Assembly (NCBI RefSeq): GCF_018623035.1
Contig: NZ_CP076023.1
Location: 2,046,001-2,110,000, forward strand
Direction of reading: 5' to 3'
Source of the DNA: Cellulomonas dongxiuzhuiae
GTDB taxonomy: Bacteria > Actinomycetota > Actinomycetes > Actinomycetales > Cellulomonadaceae
DNA length: 64,000 bases
In this document: piece after piece, positions 25,653 through 34,121 of the stretch
Numbering within the stretch: the stretch's first letter is position 1
Layout of the letters: each line of letters begins with the position of its first letter
Notes under the pieces: generated by a model
What the model saw: the letters and a program-made list of their open reading frames with translations, nothing else
Databases searched by the model: none
Told to the model about the DNA's origin: nothing
Program-made: the position numbers and the translations under genes

Positions 25653-26831
25653 TCAGGACCCGTCGGCCACCGGTGAGGCGTGGACGGGCTCCGGCAGCAC
25701 CCGGACGGCCGTCACCTCGACACGGTCCGACTTCTCGACCGTGCCCCGACCGCCGTCCTTGCGCACCTGAGCCATCGCCCCGCCGGGGATCTCGAGCGCC
25801 GGCGCGATCGTGTCGGGGTCGCCGATCACCGTCCACCGGTACGGCGACTCGAGAGTCGCACCGTCGAGCTCGACCGCACCGCGGGTGCCCGTGAACGCGC
25901 TGCTGGCGATGATGCGCTGGCCGTTGAGCTCCATCGCCTCCGCGCCCGCGTTCCGCAGCTCCTCAAGCACGTGGAGCATGGTCGCGGGCCGGATCTCGGC
26001 GTCCGGCTCCGTCAGGGTGATGCGCACGCCGGGACCCGTCGCCGGCAACCTCCCCGTGAGGATCCCCTGCATGGCCGCGGTGCGGCGCGCGGCGTCCAGC
26101 GCGGCCTGCTGCCGGTCCGAGCCCGACAGCAGCTCGTCACGCTCGCGCTGCAGGTCGAGCGACTCGCGCTCGAGCTCGTCGGTGCGCGTGCTCGTCTCGT
26201 CGAGCAGCCGCACCAGGTCGTTCTGGCGCAGCGCGCCCAGCTGGGTGTCCGTCGCCTGGCGGACCTGCACGACGAGCGCGAAGCCCAGCAGCGCGCACAG
26301 CCCGGCGGTGATGAGCTGGCCCTGCGTGGTCCGGGGCCGCATCGCGTGCCCGAGCCTCGCCCAGCCCGACCGCGGAGGCCGTACGGGCGGCGACCCGGCT
26401 GCGGGCGCGACGCGAGGCGCGTGGACGGCGTCGCCGTCCGGGGCCGGCACGTCCGGGGCCGCGACGGGCGACGGTGCAGGCTCGTCGGGGCTCTGCGGGT
26501 CGTCGACCTGCTCACGGTCGCCCTGCTCGTCGGCGGGCATCTCGTCGGCGCTCGCCTCGTCGGCGCTCGCCTCGTCGAGGTCCGGCTCGTGAGCCGACGT
26601 CGTGACGTCGTGCGCCCCGGCGGGTGAGCTCGCAGGCTCCAGCGCGTCCTGGTCGTCGGCGTGCGTCGGGGAGGCGTCGTCGCTTGAGGGCTCGTCCCCC
26701 TCGGGGGCGTCCAGGGGCAGGTCGCCGAGACCCAGCGGGTCGCGCGGGTCGATCTGGGGCCCGTCGTGGGGCGGACCGTCCTGGCCGGCCGGTCCGAGCG
26801 GGTCGGGGCGCGTGTCGTCCTCGTTCGTCAT
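25653..26831 (-). CDS. DUF881 family membrane protein with long acidic N-terminal tail
   Basis: This 392-residue protein has a cytoplasmic tail of about 170 residues, very rich in Asp, Glu and Pro, with the exact tandem repeat SADEA coded by two 15-bp units (26541-26570). One membrane span lies at about 172-190, then a coiled coil (about 195-235) and the extracytoplasmic DUF881 domain with ATGPGVRITLTEPDAEIRP and RNAGAEAMELNGQRI. Function is unknown. It overlaps the sbp gene (ATGA). Confidence 0.85.
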   Translation of the reverse strand: MTNEDDTRPDPLGPAGQDGPPHDGPQIDPRDPLGLGDLPLDAPEGDEPSSDDASPTHADDQDALEPASSPAGAHDVTTSAHEPDLDEASADEASADEMPADEQGDREQVDDPQSPDEPAPSPVAAPDVPAPDGDAVHAPRVAPAAGSPPVRPPRSGWARLGHAMRPRTTQGQLITAGLCALLGFALVVQVRQATDTQLGALRQNDLVRLLDETSTRTDELERESLDLQRERDELLSGSDRQQAALDAARRTAAMQGILTGRLPATGPGVRITLTEPDAEIRPATMLHVLEELRNAGAEAMELNGQRIIASSAFTGTRGAVELDGATLESPYRWTVIGDPDTIAPALEIPGGAMAQVRKDGGRGTVEKSDRVEVTAVRVLPEPVHASPVADGS

Positions 26832-27160
26832 GCCTTGAACAGGTGCCGGCGGATCGACGCGGCGTTGGAGAAGATGCGGATGCCGAGCACGACGATCACG
26901 GCCGTCGTCATCTGCGACCCGACGCCCAGCTGGTCGCCGAGGAAGACGATGAGCGCCGCGACCACGACGTTCGACAGGAACGAGGTGAGGAACACCCGCT
27001 CGTCGAAGATGCCGTCGAGGTACGCGCGCAGTCCCCCGAACAGCGCGTCGAGCGCGGCGACGACGGCGATGGGCAGGTAGGGCTGCAGGTTGGCGGGGAC
27101 CGTCGGCTCGATGAGCAGCCCCGCGAGCACGCCGAGCACGAGCCCGATCACAGCGATCAC
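26828..27160 (-). CDS. sbp: Small basic protein (DUF1290)
   Basis: This 110-residue membrane protein has three hydrophobic spans. The conserved VIGLVLGVLAGLLIEPTVPA, LPIAVVAALDALFGGLRAYL and LGIRIFSNAASIRRHLF define the Sbp/DUF1290 family. Sbp genes lie between DUF881 genes across Gram-positive bacteria, often near division genes; no biochemical role is known. The GTG has GAGAGGAG ahead of it. It overlaps both neighbours by four bases. Confidence 0.9.
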   Translation of the reverse strand: MIAVIGLVLGVLAGLLIEPTVPANLQPYLPIAVVAALDALFGGLRAYLDGIFDERVFLTSFLSNVVVAALIVFLGDQLGVGSQMTTAVIVVLGIRIFSNAASIRRHLFKA

Positions 27161-28128
27161 CGGGTCTCCTCTCCGCCGCGTCGCCCTGACACTGCCACAT
27201 GGGCCGACCGCTCCCCAAGGCCCTGGGTCACGGATGTCGTCGTGGTGGAGGCGGACGGCTCCCAGGCGCCGGCCCCGGGACCGGCACCGAGGACGTCGGC
27301 GGAGCGCAGCACGATCTGGCCGCGCCCCTCGAGCAGGAGCTCGGGCTGCGCGGTCACGCGGACGTCGATGCCGTACTGCGACAACGACGCCAGGTGCTGC
27401 CCCGCGGGCAGCCGCGCCAGCCGCGTCTGCATCGTCGCGGCGTCCCCGATCGCCTCCACGCGGTACGGGCCGCTCAGCGCGGTGCTGTCGACGAGGACCG
27501 CTGCGCCGGCGCTGCGGATCGCGGTGGTGGTGGTCAGGCGCTCGTCGTTGACGGTCACGGCCTCGGCACCCGCTGCCCACAGGCCGTTGACGAGCACCTG
27601 CAGGTCGTGGTCCTGGACGAGCTCGCTGCCGTCGTCCGGTGCCGTCCCGGTCCCGGGGTCGCCGTCCGTCAGCTCGATGCGCAGGCCGGGGCCGGTGACG
27701 GCCACGACACCCGCCGCCACCGCGTCACGCTGCAGCTGGGCGAACAGCTCGGGGTCGTCCGTCGAGGCGGCGTCCCCCTGCAGCTGGGCGATCTCCGCGG
27801 ACATCGCGGCGTTCGCGCGCCTCAGGTCGTCCGCACGGGAGGTGCCCTCGCGGATCTCCGCCTCCAGCAGGGCCCGCGCCTCCAGCACCGCGGGCGCCGG
27901 GCGGCGCAGCGCGACCGCGGCCGTCGTGGCGAACGCGCCCAGCAGCACCGCCAGCACCAGCAGCGCGGCCCCGCCCCGGATCGTCCGCGCCGGCGCCGTC
28001 CCCGCGGCGCGCCGCGCCGCGACGTCCTGGTAGCCCGGGTCGAGCGGACGCCGGTACACCTCGTTGATCAGCGTCATCGACTCGTCCGCCGCCCGCTGCG
28101 GGGCGGGGACCGCGTGCCGGGGGTTCAC
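27157..28128 (-). CDS. DUF881 family membrane protein
   Basis: This 323-residue protein has one membrane span at about 50-75, a coiled coil (about 80-120), and the DUF881 domain with VVAVTGPGLRIELTDGDPG, NGLWAAGAEAVTVNDERL and GPYRVEAIGD. It is the second DUF881 copy, without the long acidic tail of the first. GTGA overlaps on both sides tie it to the pgsA-like gene upstream and to sbp downstream, so pgsA-DUF881-sbp-DUF881 form one operon. Confidence 0.85.
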   Translation of the reverse strand: MNPRHAVPAPQRAADESMTLINEVYRRPLDPGYQDVAARRAAGTAPARTIRGGAALLVLAVLLGAFATTAAVALRRPAPAVLEARALLEAEIREGTSRADDLRRANAAMSAEIAQLQGDAASTDDPELFAQLQRDAVAAGVVAVTGPGLRIELTDGDPGTGTAPDDGSELVQDHDLQVLVNGLWAAGAEAVTVNDERLTTTTAIRSAGAAVLVDSTALSGPYRVEAIGDAATMQTRLARLPAGQHLASLSQYGIDVRVTAQPELLLEGRGQIVLRSADVLGAGPGAGAWEPSASTTTTSVTQGLGERSAHVAVSGRRGGEETR

Positions 28129-28727
28129 GTCACCCGCGCGGTGCGTGCGGCCCGCGCGTCACGCCGCATGATCGACGCCCCCTGGGCGAGGTAGAGCGCA
28201 CCCGCGAACCAGTACAGGCCGACGCCCCACAGCGCGCACGCCCAGCCCAGGACCCCGGCGACGAGCCCCACCGGGGTGGGCCACTCCGAGAGCAGCAGGA
28301 GCGGGAACGCGTACATGATCGCGAAGGTGCCGGCCTTGCCCGCCAGGTGCACGCGCAGCGGCGGGTACCCCGATCGCGCCAGCACGACGAGCATCACGCC
28401 GAGCACGACGTCGCGGACGACCAGCACCACCAGGAGCCACAGCGGCACGACGTCTCGCCACGCGAGGCCGACCAGCGTCACGAGGATGAACAGACGGTCC
28501 GCCGCGGGGTCGAGCATCTGCCCGAGACGCGTGACCTGCTGCATCCGGCGTGCCAGGACACCGTCGAGCCAGTCGCTGGCGCCCGAGAGCAGCAGCACCG
28601 CGAGGGCCCATGCGTCGTGGCCCTGCGCCACCAGCCACGCGAACACCGGCACCATGAGAAGGCGCGCGAAGCTGATCGCGTTGGGCACGGTGAGCACGCG
28701 CGTGCTGACCGGTACGTCCTGGCTCAC
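28125..28727 (-). CDS. CDP-alcohol phosphatidyltransferase
   Basis: This 200-residue membrane enzyme has about six spans and the family catalytic motif DG-x2-AR-x8-G-x3-D-x3-D, seen as DWLDGVLARRMQQVTRLGQM followed by LDPAADR. It transfers a phosphatidyl group from CDP-diacylglycerol to an alcohol. The position matches Rv1822 (pgsA2), so phosphatidylglycerophosphate or a related lipid is likely, but the acceptor cannot be read from sequence. GGGGGAGG ahead of the GTG is the ribosome-binding site; this is the first gene of the four-gene operon. Confidence 0.85.
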   Translation of the reverse strand: MSQDVPVSTRVLTVPNAISFARLLMVPVFAWLVAQGHDAWALAVLLLSGASDWLDGVLARRMQQVTRLGQMLDPAADRLFILVTLVGLAWRDVVPLWLLVVLVVRDVVLGVMLVVLARSGYPPLRVHLAGKAGTFAIMYAFPLLLLSEWPTPVGLVAGVLGWACALWGVGLYWFAGALYLAQGASIMRRDARAARTARVT

Positions 28728-28855
28728 GCCCTCCCCCGTCGTCGTCCTGGTCGCGATCCTATGCGGCAGCGTCCGGCCGCCCGGTCCACGACGCGGACCC
28801 CGCGACGGCCTGTCACCCGGACGTGCATCCGGCGGCGGCGCCCGGCGGCGGGTGG

Positions 28856-28870
28856 CAGGCTCGTGCCGTG
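28856..28870 (+). promoter_or_regulatory. -10 element for leaderless CoA-binding gene
   Basis: CAGGCT at 28856-28861, six bases, then GTG at 28868. The first T is replaced by C, otherwise the layout is identical to the TAGGCT of hisE. Confidence 0.4.
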
Positions 28871-29275
28871 GAGGACGCCGACGTCATCGACCAGCTGCTG
28901 CGCACGCCCGCCACATGGGCCGTCGTGGGGCTGTCCACCAACCGTGCCCGGGCGGCGCACGGCGTGTCCGCCTACCTCAAGGGGCTGGGGCACACGATCG
29001 TGCCGGTGCACCCGACCGCCCCCACCGTCCACGGCGCCCGTGGCTACGCGCGGCTGTCGGACCTCCCCGAGCCGCCGGACGTGGTCGACGTCTTCGTCAA
29101 CAGCACGCGGGCCGCCGCGGTGGTCGACGAGGCGGTGGGCGTCGGGGCGCGGGCCGTGTGGCTGCAGCTGGGCGTGCACGCCGACGAGGCCGTGGCGCGC
29201 GCGCGGGCAGCGGGCCTCGTGGTCGTGCAGGACACGTGCCCGGCGATCGAAGGACGCGCCCGCGGCCTCGGATGA
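28868..29275 (+). CDS. CoA-binding domain protein (YccU-like)
   Basis: This 135-residue Rossmann-fold protein has TWAVVGLSTNRARAAHGVSA, YLKGLGHTIVPVHPTAPTVH, DVVDVFVNSTRAA and LQLGVHADEAVARARAAGL, the usual blocks of the CoA_binding_2 family. Members bind CoA-like ligands; function is undefined. The leaderless GTG was preferred over an upstream ATG at 28823, whose extra 15 residues are low-complexity. Confidence 0.85.
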   Translation: MEDADVIDQLLRTPATWAVVGLSTNRARAAHGVSAYLKGLGHTIVPVHPTAPTVHGARGYARLSDLPEPPDVVDVFVNSTRAAAVVDEAVGVGARAVWLQLGVHADEAVARARAAGLVVVQDTCPAIEGRARGLG

Positions 29276-29541
29276 CCGGCGGGCCCCGCGCCGCCGTGTG
29301 CGGGAGGTCACCCCGGCCCGCCGCCCACCCGGGCCCCGCAGCAGGTACTGTGTCCAGGACATCTGGAGTCGTGTCGCATCCCCCTCTCGTAGGGCGGTCT
29401 GCCGGTCGTACGGCAAGCACCACCCTTCTCGTTCACGTGCACGTGCCGCTGACAGCAGCGCGTGGTCTGGTTCGGGGTGAGCGACGTCCGGGTCGTCGTC
29501 ATGACGCCCGGCTCTCCCCCGCTGCCACCGAACGGTGATCC
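29276..29541 (+). promoter_or_regulatory. Promoter and long structured leader of the DEAD-box helicase gene
   Basis: TACTGT at 29346-29351 is a plausible -10 and would give a leader of about 185 nt. The leader contains a small hairpin (TGCCG at 29400-29404, CGGCA at 29411-29415) and no ribosome-binding site before the ATG. Long leaders are common on bacterial DEAD-box helicase genes and often mediate cold-shock control; that link is inference here. Confidence 0.4.
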
Positions 29542-31302
29542 ATGAGCACCCCCATGCCTGCTGCCCTGCCCACGACGACCCCGGCCCCCGCGACGAGCTT
29601 CGCGGACCTGGGCATCGAGCCCCGGATCCTCACCGCGGTCGAGCGGCTGGGCTTCACGGCCCCGACGCCGGTCCAGGAGCAGACGATCCCCGCGCTGCTC
29701 GCGGGCCGTGACGTCGTCGGTGTCGCCCAGACGGGCACCGGCAAGACGGCCGCCTTCGGGCTGCCGATCCTCCAGTCGATCGACCCCGCCATCGCCGCGG
29801 TGCAGGTCATCGTGCTCACCCCGACGCGCGAGCTCGCGATGCAGGTCGCCGACGCCATCACGACGTTCGCCGCCGACATGCCCGGCCTGCAGGTCGTCCC
29901 GGTCTACGGCGGCTCCCCGTTCGTCCCGCAGCAGCGGGCGCTGGCGCGCGGCGCACAGGTCGTCGTCGGCACCCCCGGGCGCGTCATCGACCACATCGAG
30001 CGCCGCACGCTGCGCCTCGAGGACGTCCGCTTCCTCGTCCTCGACGAGGCCGACGAGATGCTGCGGATGGGCTTCGCCGAGGACGTCGACAAGGTCCTGT
30101 CCGGCACGCCGGCCGGCCGTCAGGTCGCCCTCTTCTCCGCGACCATGCCGACCCAGATCCGCCGCGTCGCCGACAAGCACCTGGTGAACCCCGTGTCGGT
30201 CGCCGTCACGCGCCAGTCCTCCACGGTCGACTCCGTGCGCCAGACGTTCGCCGTCGTGCCCTACCGCCACAAGGCGGGCGCGCTCGCCCGCGTGCTCGCG
30301 GTCAGCGACGCCGATGCGGCCATCGTCTTCGTGCGCACCCGCGAGGCGGCCGAGGAGATCGGCAACGCCCTCGTGCAGCGCGGCATCGCCGCGACCCACA
30401 TCAGCGGTGACGTCGCCCAGTCCGACCGCGAGCGGATCGTCGAGCGCCTGCGCTCCGGCGCCCTGGACGTGCTGGTCGCGACCGACGTCGCCGCCCGCGG
30501 CCTCGACGTCGAGCGCATCGGCCTGGTCGTCAACCTCGACCTGCCGCGCGAGCCCGAGGCCTACGTGCACCGCATCGGCCGCACCGGTCGCGCGGGGCGG
30601 TCCGGCGAGGCGCTGACGTTCGTCACGCCGAGCGAGCGTCCCCGCCTGCGCCAGATCGAGCGCACCACCCGCACGCCGCTCATCGAGATCACCATCCCGA
30701 CGCCCGCGCAGGTCAGCGCCCACCGTGCGGCCGCGCTGCTGACGCGCACCGCGGCGCGCATGGAGGCCGGCCGTCTCGACGTGGTCGGCGAGGCCGTGCG
30801 CGAGCACCTCGCCGCGCACCCCGAGCTCGACCCGCTGGACCTGCTCACCGCCGTCACCGCGCTCGCTGTCGGCGACGAGGGGCCGGCCGCGGCAGCCGAG
30901 CTCGAGGACCTCGACGACGCGGTGCGCCGCGCCCGCGAGGCCCGCGCCGACGACACCCGCGGTGGCGCGGTCGCCGGCAACCGCCGTCGCCCCGGCACGA
31001 CGGGCCCGAGCGGACGTGGGCGGTACCGCGTCTCCGTGGGCGAGCGCGACGGCCTGCAGCCGGGTGCGCTCGTGGGCGCGCTGACCGGTGAGGGCGGCCT
31101 CACCGGCAAGGACGTCGGCAAGATCGACATCTTCGGCAGCTTCGCGCTCGTCGACATCCCCGACGGCCTGACGCCCGAGGTGGTCGACCGCCTCGGACGC
31201 ACGCGCGTCGCGGGCCGCCCGCTGCGCATCCGCCTCGACACCGGCCCGCAGGCCACACGCGGCCCGTCGCGCGGTGAGCGCGTGCACCGCGCGCACGCCT
31301 GA
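29542..31302 (+). CDS. deaD: DEAD-box ATP-dependent RNA helicase, DeaD/CsdA type
   Basis: This 586-residue protein has the Q motif FTAPTPVQEQTIPALLAGRD, Walker A AQTGTGKT at about residue 62, PTREL, VGTPGR, DEADEML at about 168, SATMP, and the second RecA domain with ATDVAARGLDVERIG and HRIGRTGRAG. A C-terminal DbpA-like RNA-binding domain lies at about 493-565 (YRVSVGERDGLQPGALVGAL). Such helicases unwind structured RNA in cold-adapted growth and ribosome assembly. A 19-bp terminator follows. Confidence 0.95.
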   Translation: MSTPMPAALPTTTPAPATSFADLGIEPRILTAVERLGFTAPTPVQEQTIPALLAGRDVVGVAQTGTGKTAAFGLPILQSIDPAIAAVQVIVLTPTRELAMQVADAITTFAADMPGLQVVPVYGGSPFVPQQRALARGAQVVVGTPGRVIDHIERRTLRLEDVRFLVLDEADEMLRMGFAEDVDKVLSGTPAGRQVALFSATMPTQIRRVADKHLVNPVSVAVTRQSSTVDSVRQTFAVVPYRHKAGALARVLAVSDADAAIVFVRTREAAEEIGNALVQRGIAATHISGDVAQSDRERIVERLRSGALDVLVATDVAARGLDVERIGLVVNLDLPREPEAYVHRIGRTGRAGRSGEALTFVTPSERPRLRQIERTTRTPLIEITIPTPAQVSAHRAAALLTRTAARMEAGRLDVVGEAVREHLAAHPELDPLDLLTAVTALAVGDEGPAAAAELEDLDDAVRRAREARADDTRGGAVAGNRRRPGTTGPSGRGRYRVSVGERDGLQPGALVGALTGEGGLTGKDVGKIDIFGSFALVDIPDGLTPEVVDRLGRTRVAGRPLRIRLDTGPQATRGPSRGERVHRAHA

Positions 31303-31313
31303 CACTCCCCCGC

Positions 31314-31356
31314 ACGACGAAGGGGCACCACCCTCGCGGTGGTGCCCCTTCGTCGT
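31314..31356. terminator. Strong bidirectional terminator, 19-bp perfect stem
   Basis: ACGACGAAGGGGCACCACC (31314-31332) pairs perfectly with 31338-31356 around a 5-base loop. It lies between the convergent helicase and sensor/GGDEF genes and can serve both. Confidence 0.85.
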
Positions 31357-31369
31357 CCCCCGTGCCGCG

Positions 31370-34090
31370 TCAGCGCACGGCGGTGTTCCGGGGATCGCTG
31401 CGCATCTGGCCGCGCAGCAGCACGATGTCCGCCTCGCGCAGGACCTCGTTGACGTCCCGCATGCCGCGGACCGAGCCGAGCACGCCGATGGAGATGCGGG
31501 GACCGATCTCGCGGCGCAGCCTCTCGAGCAGCTCCGTCAGCCGGTCGGGCATCCCACCGGAGCCGACGTCGTCGACGAGGATCGCGAAGTCGTCCTCCCC
31601 CGTGCGGGCCGTGGTGTCCCCCTCCCGCAGCGGCCGGCGCAGCTGTCGGACCACCTCCCGGTGCACGTCCGGCGCGTGGTCGTCGTCCCGCGACACGCCC
31701 CCACCGTCCACGACACGGACCAGCGCGATCGCGCAGTCGTAGCCGGCGGACCGCCGGCAGCGCAGCAGCGCGGCGCCCAGCCGGTCGAGGAACAGCAGCC
31801 GGTTGACCAGGCCCGTCTCCGGGTCGTGCAGCGCATCGCGCTGCAACGCGATCTCCGCCTCCTTGCGCTCCGTCACGTCGACGAGCGTGCCGACCAGGCG
31901 GGCGGGGCAGCCGGCGTCGTCGAGCACCGTCACGGCACGGCACATCATCCAGCGGTAGTCGCCCGACTGCGTGCGCACCCGGTGCTCGAGCTCCAGCGGC
32001 GTGCCGCAGCCGGCGAGCTGGGCAGCGATCGCCGCCGAGAGCTCGTCCCGGTCCGCCGGGTGGACGCGCTCGAGCCACTCCGACGGCTGGTCGCCGATGA
32101 CGTCCTCCGCGTAGCCGAGGGTCTGCTTCCAGCGCGGCGAGTAGTACACGGTCCCCGCGGACACGTCCCAGTCCCACGTGCCGTCGTGCGCCGCCATCGA
32201 GGCCAGCGCGTAGCGCTCCTCGCTCTCCCGGACCGTGTCGGCCAGCGCACGCTCGCGTGCCGCGGCCTGCTCGAGCGCCTTGCGCTGCTCACGCAGCGAG
32301 CCCAGCAGCCGCTCCTGGTCGAGGGCGACGGCGAGCAGGGCCGCCCAGTGGTTGAAGCGGTCACGCGGCTGCGTCGCGCGCGTCTCGACGGTCCCGTCGA
32401 TCGCCAGCAGGCCCCAGTCGCTGCCGCCGAACGTCACCGGCACGACGAACGTCAGCTCGTTCGAGCCCACGGTGCCCGCACGCGTCAGCGCCGCCGGCGG
32501 GAACTGGCTGGCGGTGGTCCGCACCCCGACGAGGCGCGAGAGCGTCCCGCTGGTGTCGTGCACGCCGACGATCTCCATCTCACGGTCGCCGGGTCCGCGG
32601 TCGGTGCCCACCCACAGGCCCAGGCAGGCATGCCCCCGCACACCACGCGGCAGCCAGCCCAGGGCGCGCGGGCTCGCGCCGTCGCCCCGCAGCAGGTCCA
32701 TGTCGACCTCGTACTGGTCGACGATGGTGCGCTCGAGCTGCCCGCTGCGCGCGAGCATCGCCCGCGTGCAGCCCTTGGTGACCGCCAGCAGGACGTCCGT
32801 CACGGCACGGCGCACCGCGGTGGCGTTGCCCGCACGGGTCTCACCGAGCGCCTCGACGCGGCGGCCCTCGACCGTGCGCAGCACAGTGACCATCTGCTCC
32901 AGGGCCTCCGGGTGCGGCTGCAGCGCGGCCGTGAGGTCGGAGAGCCGCCCGAGCGCGGCCGGGGCGGGTGAGATGCCCCGCTCGGCAGCGACCTCGACGG
33001 GCTCCTCCACGGCACGCCACCACGCCTCGCGCGCGTCGGGTCCGGCACGTCGCGACACCGCTGACCCCGCGGGACCGGCGAACGCCGACTCCGCGAGCCG
33101 GCGCAGCAGCTCCTCGCCCGCCACGTCGCCGCCGGTGCTGTCCGCACCGGGCGACGTGATCTCGGTGCACCCGCACGACTCACGCACGACGAGCGACGAC
33201 GGCACGCGGTGCTCCCCCGGCATCACGTCGTCGCCGCGCATGCGGGCCAGCAGCAGGCCGACGGCGTGCTCGCCGACACGCCCGAAGTGCGCGTCGACGG
33301 TGGACAGCCGCGGGCTGACCCGGGCACCGGAGTCGGCGTGGTCGAACGCCACCACCGCCTGGTCGCGCGGCAGCACGAGGCCGTGGGAGCGCAGGGCGCG
33401 CTGGAAGCCGACCGCGTTGCGGTCGGTCGCCGCGATGACCGCCGTCGTGGGCGTGCCCGCCTGCAGCATGCGCGCCGCCGCGTCGGCGCCACCCTGCTCC
33501 TGGTTGTCGGACGCCTCGTACCACCACGAGTCGTCGGACTCGATCCCGTGCTCGGCGAGCGTGGTCCGGTACGCCGCGAAGCGCTCGCGCATGTCCCGCT
33601 GACCCAGGTTCCCGAGGAAGCCGATGGCCGTGTGACCGTGCCAGATCAGGTGCTCGACGGCCGCCCGCACGCCGCCGACGTTGTCGGGGACCACGACCGG
33701 GTCGTCCGGGTGCGCCGGATCCTCGCTGATGAGCACCACGGGGACGCCCCACTCGCGGACGGCGGCCAGCCGCTCGGGGCTCAGCGCCTTGCCGACGACG
33801 ACGAGGCCGTCCACCGCGCCCAGCGCCACCGGCGTGTCGAGGACCGACTCCTCCGGGTAGCGCTCGCGGTCGAGGCCCGCGGGGTACGTCTGGACCGCCA
33901 CCACGCGGTGGCCCACGCCGCGTGCTGCGCGTGCGACGCCCGCGATCACAGCCCCGAAGTAGAAGCCTCCGACGACCGGAGACAGTACGCCGATCGTCCG
34001 ACGCACCGTGGCGGGCACCCCGCGTCGGACAGTCATCATCTTCCACACCTCGCCCACGCCGTCGGAGTCGAGCTGATGCATTTCACCCAC
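31370..34090 (-). CDS. LacI-type sugar sensor / PAS / degenerate GGDEF protein
   Basis: The protein has up to 906 residues. Residues about 28-320 are a LacI-type periplasmic-binding-like sensor (RTIGVLSPVVGGFYFGAVIA, ATDRNAVGFQRAL) without an HTH. A GAF-like region and coiled coil (about 380-635) follow, then PAS (about 636-745: GTWDWDVSAGTVYYSPRWKQ) and a GGDEF-like domain (about 748-906: LHDPETGLVNRLLFLDRL). The catalytic motif is changed to GEDDF (about 831-835), while an I-site-like RxxD (REGD) sits exactly five residues before it. No signal peptide or membrane span, so it is cytoplasmic. It is divergent from a LacI repressor and close to cellulase genes. The start is uncertain: GTG 34090, or ATGs at 34081, 34039 and 34036. 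Confidence 0.8.
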   Translation of the reverse strand: MGEMHQLDSDGVGEVWKMMTVRRGVPATVRRTIGVLSPVVGGFYFGAVIAGVARAARGVGHRVVAVQTYPAGLDRERYPEESVLDTPVALGAVDGLVVVGKALSPERLAAVREWGVPVVLISEDPAHPDDPVVVPDNVGGVRAAVEHLIWHGHTAIGFLGNLGQRDMRERFAAYRTTLAEHGIESDDSWWYEASDNQEQGGADAAARMLQAGTPTTAVIAATDRNAVGFQRALRSHGLVLPRDQAVVAFDHADSGARVSPRLSTVDAHFGRVGEHAVGLLLARMRGDDVMPGEHRVPSSLVVRESCGCTEITSPGADSTGGDVAGEELLRRLAESAFAGPAGSAVSRRAGPDAREAWWRAVEEPVEVAAERGISPAPAALGRLSDLTAALQPHPEALEQMVTVLRTVEGRRVEALGETRAGNATAVRRAVTDVLLAVTKGCTRAMLARSGQLERTIVDQYEVDMDLLRGDGASPRALGWLPRGVRGHACLGLWVGTDRGPGDREMEIVGVHDTSGTLSRLVGVRTTASQFPPAALTRAGTVGSNELTFVVPVTFGGSDWGLLAIDGTVETRATQPRDRFNHWAALLAVALDQERLLGSLREQRKALEQAAARERALADTVRESEERYALASMAAHDGTWDWDVSAGTVYYSPRWKQTLGYAEDVIGDQPSEWLERVHPADRDELSAAIAAQLAGCGTPLELEHRVRTQSGDYRWMMCRAVTVLDDAGCPARLVGTLVDVTERKEAEIALQRDALHDPETGLVNRLLFLDRLGAALLRCRRSAGYDCAIALVRVVDGGGVSRDDDHAPDVHREVVRQLRRPLREGDTTARTGEDDFAILVDDVGSGGMPDRLTELLERLRREIGPRISIGVLGSVRGMRDVNEVLREADIVLLRGQMRSDPRNTAVR

Positions 34091-34121
34091 ATCGGGCGCA
34101 ACACTAGGTGATCGTGGTCAC
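34091..34121. promoter_or_regulatory. Very short divergent promoter/operator region
   Basis: The outermost starts of the divergent genes are only 17 bp apart. TAGTGT (34106-34101) lies on the minus strand, and GTGA-N6-TCAC at 34108-34121 is an imperfect palindrome that could be a LacI-family site. At least one gene probably starts further inside. Confidence 0.35.
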
